From the NCBI GenBank assembly GCA_945957555.1, contig CAMFLX010000014.1, forward strand, positions 1 to 64,000: a stretch of 64,000 nt of DNA. The letters run 5' to 3'. This stretch comes from an uncultured Cytophagales bacterium. GTDB lineage: Bacteria > Bacteroidota > Bacteroidia > Cytophagales > UBA9547. This document shows positions 43,370 through 52,619 of the stretch, one piece after another (position 1 is the stretch's first letter; each line of letters opens with the position of its first letter). A program made the translations under genes and the position numbers. A model generated the notes under the pieces. The model was given only the letters and a program-made list of their open reading frames with translations, was not told the origin of the DNA and made no database searches.

Positions 43370-44347
43370 GTGATATTTTCATTAGATACAGCATTACAAA
43401 CAATTGAGAAGGAGCTCAAAAAGATTGATTTGAAAGGAAAGCCCAAGTCTCTATATGATCCTATATCCTATATTTTGGGGTTTGGTGGAAAGAGGCTAAG
43501 GCCTGTTCTTACGATTTATGCGCATCATATTTTTTCTGACGATATTAAGAATATACTTAAGCCTGCCTTAGCTGTAGAGGTTTTCCATAATTTCACTCTG
43601 ATGCATGATGATATTATGGACAATGCTCCATTGCGTAGAGCTAAACCCACAGTACACGAGAAGTGGGATAACAACGTAGCTATTCTCTCTGGTGATGCGA
43701 TGTTGGTGAAGGCATATCAATTATTTGAAGCTGTAGAGCCTAACGTGTATGTGAAAGTTATGGAGCGGTTTAATAAAACGGCTTTAGAAGTCTGTGAGGG
43801 GCAGATGTTGGATATGGATTTTGAGAAGAAGAATGATGTATCTGTATCTGAATATTTGGAGATGATCAGACTTAAAACATCGGTACTTTTGGGTTTTAGC
43901 TTAGAACTAGGCGCTTTAATTGCTGGTGTGGAAGAGGAAATAGGATTTAAATTGTTTAAACTTGGGGTTAATGCTGGAATTGGTTTCCAGATTAAGGATG
44001 ATCTCTTGGATTTATATGGTGCATCAAAAAAAGTTGGCAAGCAGATTGGTGGAGATATTATTGCTAATAAAAAAACCTATCTTCTTGTTAAATTTTTGGA
44101 ATTAGCAGATGAAAGAGATCGTAATGAAGCCTTAACGTGGTTGGATAAAAAAGAATTTGATAAGGATGAGAAAATAAACTATTTCAAGTCTATGTTCAGT
44201 AAATATGAAGTTGATAAAGCTGCGGAAGAATTGCTTAATCAATATTTTTCTGATGCGATGTCGCAATTGGACGGTCTTAGAGTTGATTTGCTAAGAAAGG
44301 GCAAATTAAAGAGGTTATTGGTAAATTTGATAGAAAGAGAAAGCTAA
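43370..44347 (+). CDS. Polyprenyl diphosphate synthase
   Basis: A 325-residue trans-isoprenyl diphosphate synthase. The first Asp-rich motif is DDIMD (80-84), the second DDLLD (210-214), with the KRLRP substrate loop at about 41-45. Chain length cannot be read with certainty; an octaprenyl-type product for the menaquinone tail is plausible because the gene ends the respiratory operon. It begins at GTG 43370, two bases after the SCO stop. Two hairpins follow, the second a clear terminator. Confidence 0.92.
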   Translation: MIFSLDTALQTIEKELKKIDLKGKPKSLYDPISYILGFGGKRLRPVLTIYAHHIFSDDIKNILKPALAVEVFHNFTLMHDDIMDNAPLRRAKPTVHEKWDNNVAILSGDAMLVKAYQLFEAVEPNVYVKVMERFNKTALEVCEGQMLDMDFEKKNDVSVSEYLEMIRLKTSVLLGFSLELGALIAGVEEEIGFKLFKLGVNAGIGFQIKDDLLDLYGASKKVGKQIGGDIIANKKTYLLVKFLELADERDRNEALTWLDKKEFDKDEKINYFKSMFSKYEVDKAAEELLNQYFSDAMSQLDGLRVDLLRKGKLKRLLVNLIERES

Positions 44348-44349
44348 AT

Positions 44350-44377
44350 GACACCCCATTTTATTTGATGAGGTGTC
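44350..44377 (+). terminator. First hairpin after the respiratory operon
   Basis: A 10-bp stem with one mismatch (44350-44359 with 44368-44377; arms begin GACACC and end GGTGTC), followed by TTGTTT. A weak terminator or mRNA 3'-end stabiliser two bases after the stop codon. Confidence 0.55.
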
Positions 44378-44394
44378 TTGTTTGGTATTTATAG

Positions 44395-44436
44395 GAAAGC
44401 TCAGTATCGCTATAAAAGCTACTGAGCTTTCTTTTT
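44395..44436 (+). terminator. Main terminator of the respiratory operon
   Basis: Perfect 12-bp stem (GAAAGCTCAGTA at 44395-44406, complement at 44420-44431) and a T5 tail. Confidence 0.88.
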
Positions 44437-44514
44437 AGTAGGGAACCCAGCCCCTTCTATTAATATTGTGATATGGTAGTTAACGTATAGTAGTAATTTT
44501 AAAACTGATTTGGT

Positions 44515-45501
44515 ATGGCATGGTCTTATTCAAAAGTACACCTAGAGCTTCTTTTTACTTTTAAAATTTCAAGGAATTCAAGCGATTTTAAGACAAATTA
44601 CATAATTCATTTTTCACATAACGGATTTGTGGGTGCGGGTGAGTGTGCTCCAAATGTGCGTTATGGCGAATCGTTGGAATTGGTGGAGGAACAGTTGCAA
44701 GAGTTTGTTAAGCAACAGCTTTTGTTCGAAAACACTATAGCTTTTTATAATTTTTTAGCCATTTTCAATGCATGCCAATCTGTTAAAAATGCAGTGGAAA
44801 CCTGTTTTTTAAACTATTGGGTTAAAAAAGAAGGGCTTGAGTTTTCTGAATGGCTTGGCATAGATCCACCAAAGCCTAAGCATACAATGTTTACAATTCC
44901 TATTCTAGAACGAGGTAGGATTCGGGGCTTTTATGAAACGTTTGGTCTTTCTAGGTTTCGTCAGATTAAACTGAAAATCAACAAAGAAACAGCTGTTGAG
45001 AATATAGTTGAAGTATTCAATCTCATAGGTGATAGAAAATTGTTTGTAGATGCAAATGAATCATTTGAATCCGTGGACGAATATTTACGCTTTGAAGAAG
45101 ATATAAAGACCCTACCCATTATGTTTATGGAACAACCATTTCCTGCTGATCATATAGCTGATTATGTTCGTTTAAAACCAATAAGCAAGTTTCCTGTGTT
45201 TGGTGATGAGAGTGTCATAGCAAATCTAGATATGAAATTGGTCAGTGCACAGTTTCATGGTATCAATGTGAAAATGATGAAGACAGGTGGTTTTACTGAG
45301 GCTGTTCGCGTTTTGAGGGATGCTAAGAGTTTTGGGCTTAATACTATGTTAGGTTGTATGGTTGAGACATCATTGGGAATATCTTATGCCTTTGAATTAA
45401 GTTCTTTGGCTGATTATTTGGATTTGGATAGTTTCATGTATATAAAAGATGAGCCTTTTCAGATGCTAAGAATAGAATCTGGGGTTCTCTATAAGAATTA
45501 A
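44515..45501 (+). CDS. Enolase superfamily, dipeptide epimerase-like
   Basis: A 328-residue enzyme of the muconate-lactonising/enolase type. Catalytic elements are KLK (Lys152, Lys154), metal ligands Asp179 (DANES), Glu206 (MEQPFP) and Asp231 (GDES), and the second Lys in VKMMKTGG (Lys253/Lys256). The VKxMKTGG form and the C-terminal DLD pattern are those of L-Ala-D/L-Glu (dipeptide) epimerases, which recycle murein peptides. The alternative is O-succinylbenzoate synthase (menC) for menaquinone, to be considered next to a respiratory operon, but no other men genes are here. It has a terminator at both ends and stands alone. Confidence 0.75.
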   Translation: MAWSYSKVHLELLFTFKISRNSSDFKTNYIIHFSHNGFVGAGECAPNVRYGESLELVEEQLQEFVKQQLLFENTIAFYNFLAIFNACQSVKNAVETCFLNYWVKKEGLEFSEWLGIDPPKPKHTMFTIPILERGRIRGFYETFGLSRFRQIKLKINKETAVENIVEVFNLIGDRKLFVDANESFESVDEYLRFEEDIKTLPIMFMEQPFPADHIADYVRLKPISKFPVFGDESVIANLDMKLVSAQFHGINVKMMKTGGFTEAVRVLRDAKSFGLNTMLGCMVETSLGISYAFELSSLADYLDLDSFMYIKDEPFQMLRIESGVLYKN

Positions 45502-45535
45502 AAGAAAGGCGGTTGCCCAACCTTTCTTTTAATTT
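45501..45535. terminator. Convergent terminator between epimerase and plsY
   Basis: A 9-bp stem (AAAGAAAGG at 45501-45509 with its complement at 45521-45529) and an 11-base loop. It serves the plus-strand epimerase gene; since the genes converge it may also serve plsY. Confidence 0.7.
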
Positions 45536-45540
45536 GATTA

Positions 45541-46182
45541 TCATTTTGATTTGCTTAAATAGATCTTACTTTCCTCTCCATTCAAAAGCCTTTTTACATT
45601 TTTTCGATGAGTAAGAACTACTAATAAGCACATAACTATCCCAAATCCAATCATAAGTTCCTCATGATTTTTAGGGGAAAATTCAGTGACTAATAGAATT
45701 GGATAAGCAAGTGCTGCTAACATGGATCCGAGAGAAACGTATTTGGACAACGCGAATACAATAATGAATATACCCAAACAGGCTAATGCCACATTGAGTT
45801 GAATTGCTAAAACCATACCCAATAACGTTGCCACTCCTTTTCCGCCCTTAAAATTTTCATAAATAGGAAACACATGGCCGATCACGGCAATTAGTCCAAA
45901 AATGAGCTTATAAACTACGATGTCATTTTCGGAGATTGCATCCAGCCAATAAGGTATGTTTGCTGCCCTTGTAGCTATCCATCCTTTAAAAATGTCTATC
46001 ATCAGTACTATTAATCCCGATTTTGCCCCCAAGACTCTGAATGTATTCGTAGCCCCAGCATTTCCACTACCATGTTCTCTTATCTCTATGTGATGGAATC
46101 TCTTTGCATACCATACTGCAGTAGGTATGGAACCGACTAAATAAGCAAGTATTGCTGCTATTATAATGAATATGATACTCAT
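45541..46182 (-). CDS. plsY: Acyl-phosphate:glycerol-3-phosphate acyltransferase (PlsY)
   Basis: A membrane acyltransferase of 213 residues that makes lysophosphatidic acid, the first step of phospholipid synthesis. Family landmarks: GSIPTAVW near the N-terminus, the GSGNAGATN loop (about 41-49) and FKGGKGVAT (about 115-123), both substrate-binding loops. Five to seven helices. The frame is open to a TTG at 46197, but ATG 46182 gives the usual start. It lies 52 bases after the giant gene on the same strand. Confidence 0.93.
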   Translation of the reverse strand: MSIIFIIIAAILAYLVGSIPTAVWYAKRFHHIEIREHGSGNAGATNTFRVLGAKSGLIVLMIDIFKGWIATRAANIPYWLDAISENDIVVYKLIFGLIAVIGHVFPIYENFKGGKGVATLLGMVLAIQLNVALACLGIFIIVFALSKYVSLGSMLAALAYPILLVTEFSPKNHEELMIGFGIVMCLLVVLTHRKNVKRLLNGEESKIYLSKSK

Positions 46183-46249
46183 AAAAAAATAATTCAAATT
46201 TACCTATTAACGTATTTACGAACCTTTATTGATATGGTTTCAAAAAAGA

Positions 46250-49200
46250 TTAGAAACCTCCTTCCTCTTTTTTAGGGTCTTCTTTTTTATCTTCTGGTGG
46301 AGTATTCGTCCCTGAATTTTTCTTGTCCCCTTTTTTCTTTTTCTTTTTAGACTTTCCAGTCTCTCCCTCAGTTTCCTCCTCTTTGTTTTCTGGGTCAGAA
46401 GCAGGCTCCCCATTGTTAATCTGTTCAGCCTCTTTTTTATTTTTTTTATTTTCAGGCTTTGCTTCGGGTTCTTCTCCTGGCTCTGGAGCAGGGGCCTCTA
46501 GTTTATCAACATCTATTTTAGCGGGGTCTTCCTCCTCTTCTTGTTGAATAATCTCAGGTTCTTGATATTCAATACCAAGATAATTGAGGTTAAATTCTTT
46601 GAGAAAAAGAGATTTTTCATCGGCATCACCCAGTACAAAAGCATATTTTCCGCCAGATTGTTCGCCTTTAGATTTAGAACTAATGGCAGTATTGAATGCA
46701 TCGTCACTTGAAATGATTGAAAGTCTATTCGCTTCGAAGTTGAAGTAGTACCACATATTTGGCGCCGGCTCTAAGTATAGAGAGAATATGTCTCCATTTG
46801 GACTTTTCTTTACCTCACAAAAGCCATTTATCTTATAATTCACATCTTTTTTGAGAATATTTGATACCGCGATCCGTCCTATACTATGAAATGAGGTATG
46901 CTTGTTGGACCATTTGAAATTCACCTCGTTCAAATTAATTGCAGTTCCGATTTTCTTATTATACTCAAAAAGTGGTTTGGCCGATATGGTCATGGTTTTC
47001 GCAAAAGACTGAGCAGTCTTTTCTCCATATATATCTGCAAGTTTTAGTGCCATGGTATCGCGGTTTACAAAAGCTGGGGGGGAGCTATATGCCGAGGCTA
47101 CAGTTTTTAAGTTCGTACCCATAAGTTCTAACGCCTTTGCTGGTATATTCATAGTGAGTGCGATAAATGTGTTGAAATGATAGTAAGCACTATCTACAAG
47201 ACCAGATCCTAGTGACGATGCCTCTAAATTGAAGTCCTTATTAGCCGGTAATAAGTTTAGTTTGCCTGTGTAGGAAACCATCCCTTTTTTGTCGAAATAA
47301 GAAAAGACATTGCCTTGTAGTTTTTTGCCATTGATTTTAGGCAAATCTCCAATTTTGAATATTGATTTTTTGTTGTCGAAAGTAAAGTTATCCTTTGCTT
47401 CAAATACCATAAGATCCTCAGGATATCTTTTGAAAGAAAGGAATGTGCTATATAGTTTTAGACTGGTATTGTCTATGAACAATCCCGTGTAAAGTTGGGT
47501 GCCATCATCAGATTTGGCATTGGTTACATCAATGGCAATATTGTCCGTTTCCCCATCATTTTCATATTTTATCCATTGCTGCAAACCTCTATAAGCCTGC
47601 AAATCCATTTTTACCTCTCCAGAGAACATTAAATGTGGCTTGTCGGCCCTCACAATAGCTGTTCCTCTGTAAAATATTTTAGGAGCTAGTCTGAAGGTGT
47701 CTTTTTCTAAGACCTCTGCTATTGCTTCCATATGGAAGGATGAGTTCATGTTTTTCTTATTTTTCCGAACCTTAACTTTTTTCTTTTCGCTAATTTTTTT
47801 GTTCTCTTTCTTTGCTTCTTCGGTTTCTTCAATTTTCTCTTCAATTTCTTGTTCTATTAATTCATCTTGAGCTGCTATTTCTTCAGCTGTCGGACGAGGA
47901 AGATTTACATCTCTATAATAGAAATCGGTGAATTTGAGAGTGTATTTAGAACTATCTATATTGTAATAATCGTACTTGCCGTCACCCCTGAGGCGATACT
48001 TTGATAATATTTTAATATTGCCATCATAAAGTTGGTATCTTTTATTGGTACTATCTATAAGTAATTTAGCCTTTTTAAGTTCTTGCATGTCAGCATTTTC
48101 CTTGATGACAATTTGATTTTGGTCTGGGAAAATTTTACTGTCGCCAACATAAACGTAAGGAACTCCGTTTACTGTAAGAGTTTGCTTGCTCATTTCGTAG
48201 GTCGCATCAGTTGCATTGAAATAAAGGGAATCCTGTAAAGGATGTGTAGAAATGAAGTATGATTTATTAATGTTAGCATTTTCATTTTTCTTGAATGTGA
48301 TAATTTTTTTGTTCAAGTCCCAATTGCCACCTTCCATAGAAGACTCGTATTGAAGATATGGGAAATTATTTGAGGCAGAACCCGCAATCTCTGGGTTAAA
48401 GAGTGCGTGTCCTTTTTTTAAGTCAAATTCAAGAAACACATTCTTTGCTTCGATAGCTGGCTTGGATGGGTCGTTTGAAAGGATTTTAAAGAATGCCTCT
48501 CTAGCATCAAACTCACCTCTCCTAAATTGGAATTTGAGAGAAGATGTCTCTGATCCTCTAGTATCTATAGTTCCTTCTCCTCTAAGACCATTTGGAGTAA
48601 CTAGAACTTTACCATTCCATGCTACAGTCTTGCTATATAACTGAAATGGTTGGGTTATATTTGAAACTAGCATAGAGTCTTTTTTAGGGAACCAATAGAG
48701 ATCAAAGTCGGTAGACAATAAATCAGGAAACTCAGCCTTGTTGAGCTCCCCTTCTTTAATTTCGCATGATTGACCTACTGCGTGTAGAGAATCTGGATAA
48801 AAAACGAAATCATTGGATTTATATCTTCCCGTTAAGTATTCTAATTCACCATCACCTCTTATGCCTTTGCTACTCAATGAGAAAGATTTGTGGAATTTGC
48901 CTTTACTGTTGTATACGGGATATCCATTTTGTGGGATTTTGTGATCAAAGCCTAATGATAAGTCTTCCTGATTTGGTCTTACCCGCTCTTTGATATCGGG
49001 AAAAATACCATTGGATTTAAAAGTACCATCGAAGATAGGTTCTGTGAATACTGTTAAACTATCAATAGTGAATGGTGGGACCTCAAAATATACCTGTTTG
49101 GCATAGACTCCATTGAGAATATGAGGTTTGTCATAATAAATGAACGAACCCTGTTTTGATTTGAAAATAGGATATTCTGGATAATTCTTCTTTGCTGATT

Positions 49201-51325
49201 TGTTCATTGTTTTGTTCACAAACAGCTCTCCTGACGCACTTTCAATTTGACTTCTAAGATCTTTAATTACAAATTTCCCTGCAGCGTCTTTTTCTTTTGT
49301 TTTAACTCTGAGCTTAAGAGAGTCAATTGTTTTCATATCGACGAAGAAACTATCGTAATCAAATCTCATGTTCTTTCCGAAGAATACAAGCATGTCACTG
49401 GTTAGCATTTTTCCATCGAATTTGAAGTCTCTATTTTTTTGAATTTTTACTTCTTTATTTTCAGGGAGGATGAATACATTGAGTTTTTCACTTAGAAAAA
49501 ATTTTTCAACACCTCTCACGGTCATTTCCATACTTTCAAGATTCAAGGTCGCATTAGCCTTAGATTTTTCTTTTGAGAGAATATTGATTTGGTCGAAGTC
49601 TTTTTTGCCTTCCTTGGATTTTATGTAATGAAATCCTTTGTTTTTCATGGTAATGATATCTCTATAAAGGTCAATAAATCCTTTTCTGTTTAAGGCGACC
49701 ATCGCATTATTCAGAGTTTTGGGATCTATTTTGTATTTTTCTGCTACTGAGGTTACGGATATTTCTCCATTTTTAGTTTTGGTTTCCCTCATATAGGTGT
49801 TAATGATAAATAGTGGATGGAATTTGTACAATCCCTTCATGTTGTTGAATTCTTTATCATTGAAATAATCTGCTGAAGTAAATACGGCTGGAGATTCGGC
49901 GCGTCCAGTAATCATTGAGAAATCAATTTCAGTTTTGTTTAGGTCCCAAAAAACGTATTCAGCTAGGATCTCAAGTTTATGATACGTGTCTTGGTATGGA
50001 GTTTTATTAAATGAAGAACTTTGATTCTTCAGCTTTATCGTTCTTTGAGATTTGTTGTATTCAAAATTAACTCCTGGGTGACTAATAGAATCGGTATCTA
50101 AAAACAGGATTGTAGAGACGAGAGGAGCCGTTATTTTATCTTTACCGAGTTCGAATAAATGAGAGAAAGCTGTTATTACTTTTTTATCGCCTTTAAAAAT
50201 TTCTATTTTGGAGTTGGATTCATCTAAAGAGGTACTAAGTACTTTTTGTCCTTTCATGGAGAAGCCCCCTGAATATTTAATACCTTCACCTATGTTTTTG
50301 ATGTTGACACCACTAGAGTAAGATATAAATCTAGGATAGGATATGAGAGAGTCTTTTTCTTTTACACATTTATAATTGTAAAGACCTTTTACTGGTTTTT
50401 CTAAAACTTCGTCGTTGGTAAGTACTGTATTAAATGCTTCAATTTCAGCTTTTTTAGGATCAATGCTATAATCCGAAAGTTCAACGCTTATATTAGGCTT
50501 GCCTACTTTGGCCCAATTGGTTTTACCTCCTTTAGCTACAATTACTCCCCTTGAGATACAATATACTCCCGTAGTGTTGCTGATTGAAATAGAGTCATGT
50601 TTGTTGCCAATTGTAATAGTACTGTTTTTGAAGGTGATCACCGCTCCCGATACTTCAGGTAATGGTGGGGCGTCGTCAACAAAACTTTCTTCCGAAATAG
50701 ATGTTGTTGATGATTCATCAAATGTTGCATTGAAATTCTCCTCAAATGCTTGGTTATTGTCCCACTCGTTAAGAAGTTTCTCCTGCTCATTCTGGAGCTT
50801 GCTACTAGTGTCGCTACTTACGTTTGAGTTGTTGCCAGTCACAATTTTGAAAGAAATGTAACCGCCAGAGGTTTTAACGTAGCTAGTATTTGTAAATGTG
50901 AGTAACTGTTTGTCAAAAAGCCCAGTAAGTCCAGAAAGATATGAATCATAGTCTTTTGGATTCTTGAAGGTCTCGAATAGATAGTTGTTTACCAACAAAA
51001 GACTGTCCATTTGTACGCCAGAAGCAAGTTTAGACTTGATACCTTTGTTGATAGAACTCACATAACTTGATAATGTTGGGTGGGTTTTGAGTTTTTTCTT
51101 TTGTAAAGTTTGAATTTGTAAAGCGATCTGTTTCTTTTGAGCATCACTCAATTGAGTATTCGATACTTCAAAATCACTAGCAGCTTTCATGGCCTCTGGG
51201 TTTTTGGAGGCCATCATGAGCGCTTTAAGCTCTGTAGCGAGTTTGTTGGGGTCACCAGTGATTTGTTGTGTATAACCGAGCTGGAGTCCTAAAAGTGATA
51301 GACTAAGGATAAATGCTTTTTTCAT
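46250..51325 (-). CDS. Giant exported protein of unknown function (1691 aa)
   Basis: I do not recognise a named family. It starts with a signal peptide (1-19, ending GYTQQ). Residues 20-160 are helical; from about 240 to 1590 it is a very long beta-rich protein in which blocks of the form GDGxxxY...DF.FYPDSLxxxG recur (for example near 800-850 and 1160-1190). This layout resembles LptA/LptD (OstA-like) or AsmA/TamB proteins only in general shape. Around 1195-1245 a long charged helix of Glu and Lys interrupts the strands; the last 110 residues are low complexity of Glu, Lys and Pro. No membrane helix follows the leader. It is the last gene of an operon after prmA, with a gap of 4 bases. An outer-membrane or periplasmic bridge role is only a guess. 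Confidence 0.8.
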   Translation of the reverse strand: MKKAFILSLSLLGLQLGYTQQITGDPNKLATELKALMMASKNPEAMKAASDFEVSNTQLSDAQKKQIALQIQTLQKKKLKTHPTLSSYVSSINKGIKSKLASGVQMDSLLLVNNYLFETFKNPKDYDSYLSGLTGLFDKQLLTFTNTSYVKTSGGYISFKIVTGNNSNVSSDTSSKLQNEQEKLLNEWDNNQAFEENFNATFDESSTTSISEESFVDDAPPLPEVSGAVITFKNSTITIGNKHDSISISNTTGVYCISRGVIVAKGGKTNWAKVGKPNISVELSDYSIDPKKAEIEAFNTVLTNDEVLEKPVKGLYNYKCVKEKDSLISYPRFISYSSGVNIKNIGEGIKYSGGFSMKGQKVLSTSLDESNSKIEIFKGDKKVITAFSHLFELGKDKITAPLVSTILFLDTDSISHPGVNFEYNKSQRTIKLKNQSSSFNKTPYQDTYHKLEILAEYVFWDLNKTEIDFSMITGRAESPAVFTSADYFNDKEFNNMKGLYKFHPLFIINTYMRETKTKNGEISVTSVAEKYKIDPKTLNNAMVALNRKGFIDLYRDIITMKNKGFHYIKSKEGKKDFDQINILSKEKSKANATLNLESMEMTVRGVEKFFLSEKLNVFILPENKEVKIQKNRDFKFDGKMLTSDMLVFFGKNMRFDYDSFFVDMKTIDSLKLRVKTKEKDAAGKFVIKDLRSQIESASGELFVNKTMNKSAKKNYPEYPIFKSKQGSFIYYDKPHILNGVYAKQVYFEVPPFTIDSLTVFTEPIFDGTFKSNGIFPDIKERVRPNQEDLSLGFDHKIPQNGYPVYNSKGKFHKSFSLSSKGIRGDGELEYLTGRYKSNDFVFYPDSLHAVGQSCEIKEGELNKAEFPDLLSTDFDLYWFPKKDSMLVSNITQPFQLYSKTVAWNGKVLVTPNGLRGEGTIDTRGSETSSLKFQFRRGEFDAREAFFKILSNDPSKPAIEAKNVFLEFDLKKGHALFNPEIAGSASNNFPYLQYESSMEGGNWDLNKKIITFKKNENANINKSYFISTHPLQDSLYFNATDATYEMSKQTLTVNGVPYVYVGDSKIFPDQNQIVIKENADMQELKKAKLLIDSTNKRYQLYDGNIKILSKYRLRGDGKYDYYNIDSSKYTLKFTDFYYRDVNLPRPTAEEIAAQDELIEQEIEEKIEETEEAKKENKKISEKKKVKVRKNKKNMNSSFHMEAIAEVLEKDTFRLAPKIFYRGTAIVRADKPHLMFSGEVKMDLQAYRGLQQWIKYENDGETDNIAIDVTNAKSDDGTQLYTGLFIDNTSLKLYSTFLSFKRYPEDLMVFEAKDNFTFDNKKSIFKIGDLPKINGKKLQGNVFSYFDKKGMVSYTGKLNLLPANKDFNLEASSLGSGLVDSAYYHFNTFIALTMNIPAKALELMGTNLKTVASAYSSPPAFVNRDTMALKLADIYGEKTAQSFAKTMTISAKPLFEYNKKIGTAINLNEVNFKWSNKHTSFHSIGRIAVSNILKKDVNYKINGFCEVKKSPNGDIFSLYLEPAPNMWYYFNFEANRLSIISSDDAFNTAISSKSKGEQSGGKYAFVLGDADEKSLFLKEFNLNYLGIEYQEPEIIQQEEEEDPAKIDVDKLEAPAPEPGEEPEAKPENKKNKKEAEQINNGEPASDPENKEEETEGETGKSKKKKKKGDKKNSGTNTPPEDKKEDPKKEEGGF

Positions 51326-51329
51326 AAAC

Positions 51330-52163
51330 CTAGTTTTTTTTGAATACTGGCGAACACCAGTTGTTTTTCGTTTTATATGATAATAATGTTAATCCTACAG
51401 TATTGGCTTTGGTCTCAATGTCTTTCAGATCGGATTCATAAAATCCACTGAGCACTAAAATGCCCTTTTTTGTTAAGATTTGAGCATAACAAGGTATCTC
51501 TTCAAGTAATACATTTTTATTGATGTTGGCAAGAACTATATCAAAATGCTCTTTTTTGAAGCTTAGTGTTGGTGTAGCGCCGAGTTTAACCTCAATATTC
51601 TCGGCCTTATTTAGAGAAATATTTTCTTCAGAATTTTCTTTGCACCAATCATCAATATCGTTAGCGATGACTGATTTAGCACCCAATTTTGTAGCCATTA
51701 TGGCTAATATACCTGTACCAGTTCCGGCATCGAGTACTGTTTTGCCCGTATGGTCAATAGCTAGTTGATTGACGAGCATCATTGATGTTGTAGAATGGTG
51801 TCCCGTCCCAAATGACATTTTGGGGTCTATGACTATTTCGTATCTAAATTCGGGTTTAGATTCATGGAATGTGGCACGTACGTAGATCTCTTTATCTACA
51901 AAAATCGGATCATAGTTTTTTTCCCATTCTTCGTTCCAATTAACTTTGGAAATTTCCTTAAAGGAATAACTGAACTCAAAGCCTTCTTGATATCTATTAA
52001 AAATTTCTTCTAATGTTACTTTATCAAATTCCTTTTGTGGACAATATGCCTCTAGGCCATCTTCTGTTTCAAGAAAAGAATCAAACCCCTGTTCCCCTAA
52101 TTCAGCAATAAGAATTTCGGTGAATTCTCCAACACATTTAATATCTATACCTATATAATCCAT
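51330..52163 (-). CDS. prmA: Ribosomal protein L11 methyltransferase
   Basis: A 277-residue SAM-dependent protein methyltransferase. It has the N-terminal L11-binding domain (1-90) and a class I fold with GTGHHSTT (about 121-128), the SAM loop DAGTGTGILAI (about 145-155) and the LANINKNVL motif carrying the family N-x-x-x-N/P loop. It trimethylates L11. The gene lies in a tight operon, 3 bases after the DUF6150-like gene and 4 bases before the giant gene. Confidence 0.95.
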   Translation of the reverse strand: MDYIGIDIKCVGEFTEILIAELGEQGFDSFLETEDGLEAYCPQKEFDKVTLEEIFNRYQEGFEFSYSFKEISKVNWNEEWEKNYDPIFVDKEIYVRATFHESKPEFRYEIVIDPKMSFGTGHHSTTSMMLVNQLAIDHTGKTVLDAGTGTGILAIMATKLGAKSVIANDIDDWCKENSEENISLNKAENIEVKLGATPTLSFKKEHFDIVLANINKNVLLEEIPCYAQILTKKGILVLSGFYESDLKDIETKANTVGLTLLSYKTKNNWCSPVFKKN

Positions 52164-52166
52164 TTT

Positions 52167-52508
52167 TTATTGACAAGTAGCAAATGCTTCGTTCGTAGTG
52201 TAAGCAACGGTAAAGTCAGCCATACTTTTTCTTTCAGTTTCTATGTACACTATATATGTTGCTGAAGGTTTGATTTCTGTTATATGCCATAAGCCTGCTT
52301 GGGTAGCGGTAATAGGGGAGTCGGTCTTGAATACCTTAAGGTCAGCCATTGTCTCGCTTTCCTCTATATAAATTATAAAATGCGCTTCATTTTTGTTTTT
52401 AGTAAAGTATATGGAACCAAATGCATTACATCTGTCAAACTTTCCTGTGAAAGGCAAAATGTGTTGAGCTGTTGCTGCTATTAAATATATGAGTAAAAAC
52501 TTCTTCAA
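52167..52508 (-). CDS. Small exported DUF6150-like protein
   Basis: A 113-residue exported protein (signal peptide 1-about 20). It has a repeated ADxxVF/ADFTV pattern with GSIYFTKNKNEAHFIIYI, which resembles DUF6150, a family of small beta proteins made of such x-AD-x segments. Two Cys residues (near 27 and 112) could form a disulfide. The function is unknown. It is the first gene of the operon with prmA and the giant gene, and ends 3 bases before prmA. Confidence 0.6.
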   Translation of the reverse strand: MKKFLLIYLIAATAQHILPFTGKFDRCNAFGSIYFTKNKNEAHFIIYIEESETMADLKVFKTDSPITATQAGLWHITEIKPSATYIVYIETERKSMADFTVAYTTNEAFATCQ

Positions 52509-52551
52509 TCCGTACCGAAAAACTTATATTTTTTATTTAAAAATGAATAAT

Positions 52552-52583
52552 TTGCTAATATAGAGAATTATTGGATATTTTTG
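52552..52583 (+). promoter_or_regulatory. Promoter of the MBL-fold gene
   Basis: TTG at 52552-52554, spacer of 21 bases, TATTTTTG at 52576-52583; the ATG is 37 bases downstream. Both boxes fit the phylum consensus. Confidence 0.6.
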
Positions 52584-52619
52584 AAAAAAATGCAGTATTA
52601 GGAGTACTATAAATACTTT

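Noticed and set aside
44515-45501. Firm assignment as menC
   Set aside because: The VKxMKTGG form fits dipeptide epimerases better, and no menaquinone genes flank it; kept as an alternative only.
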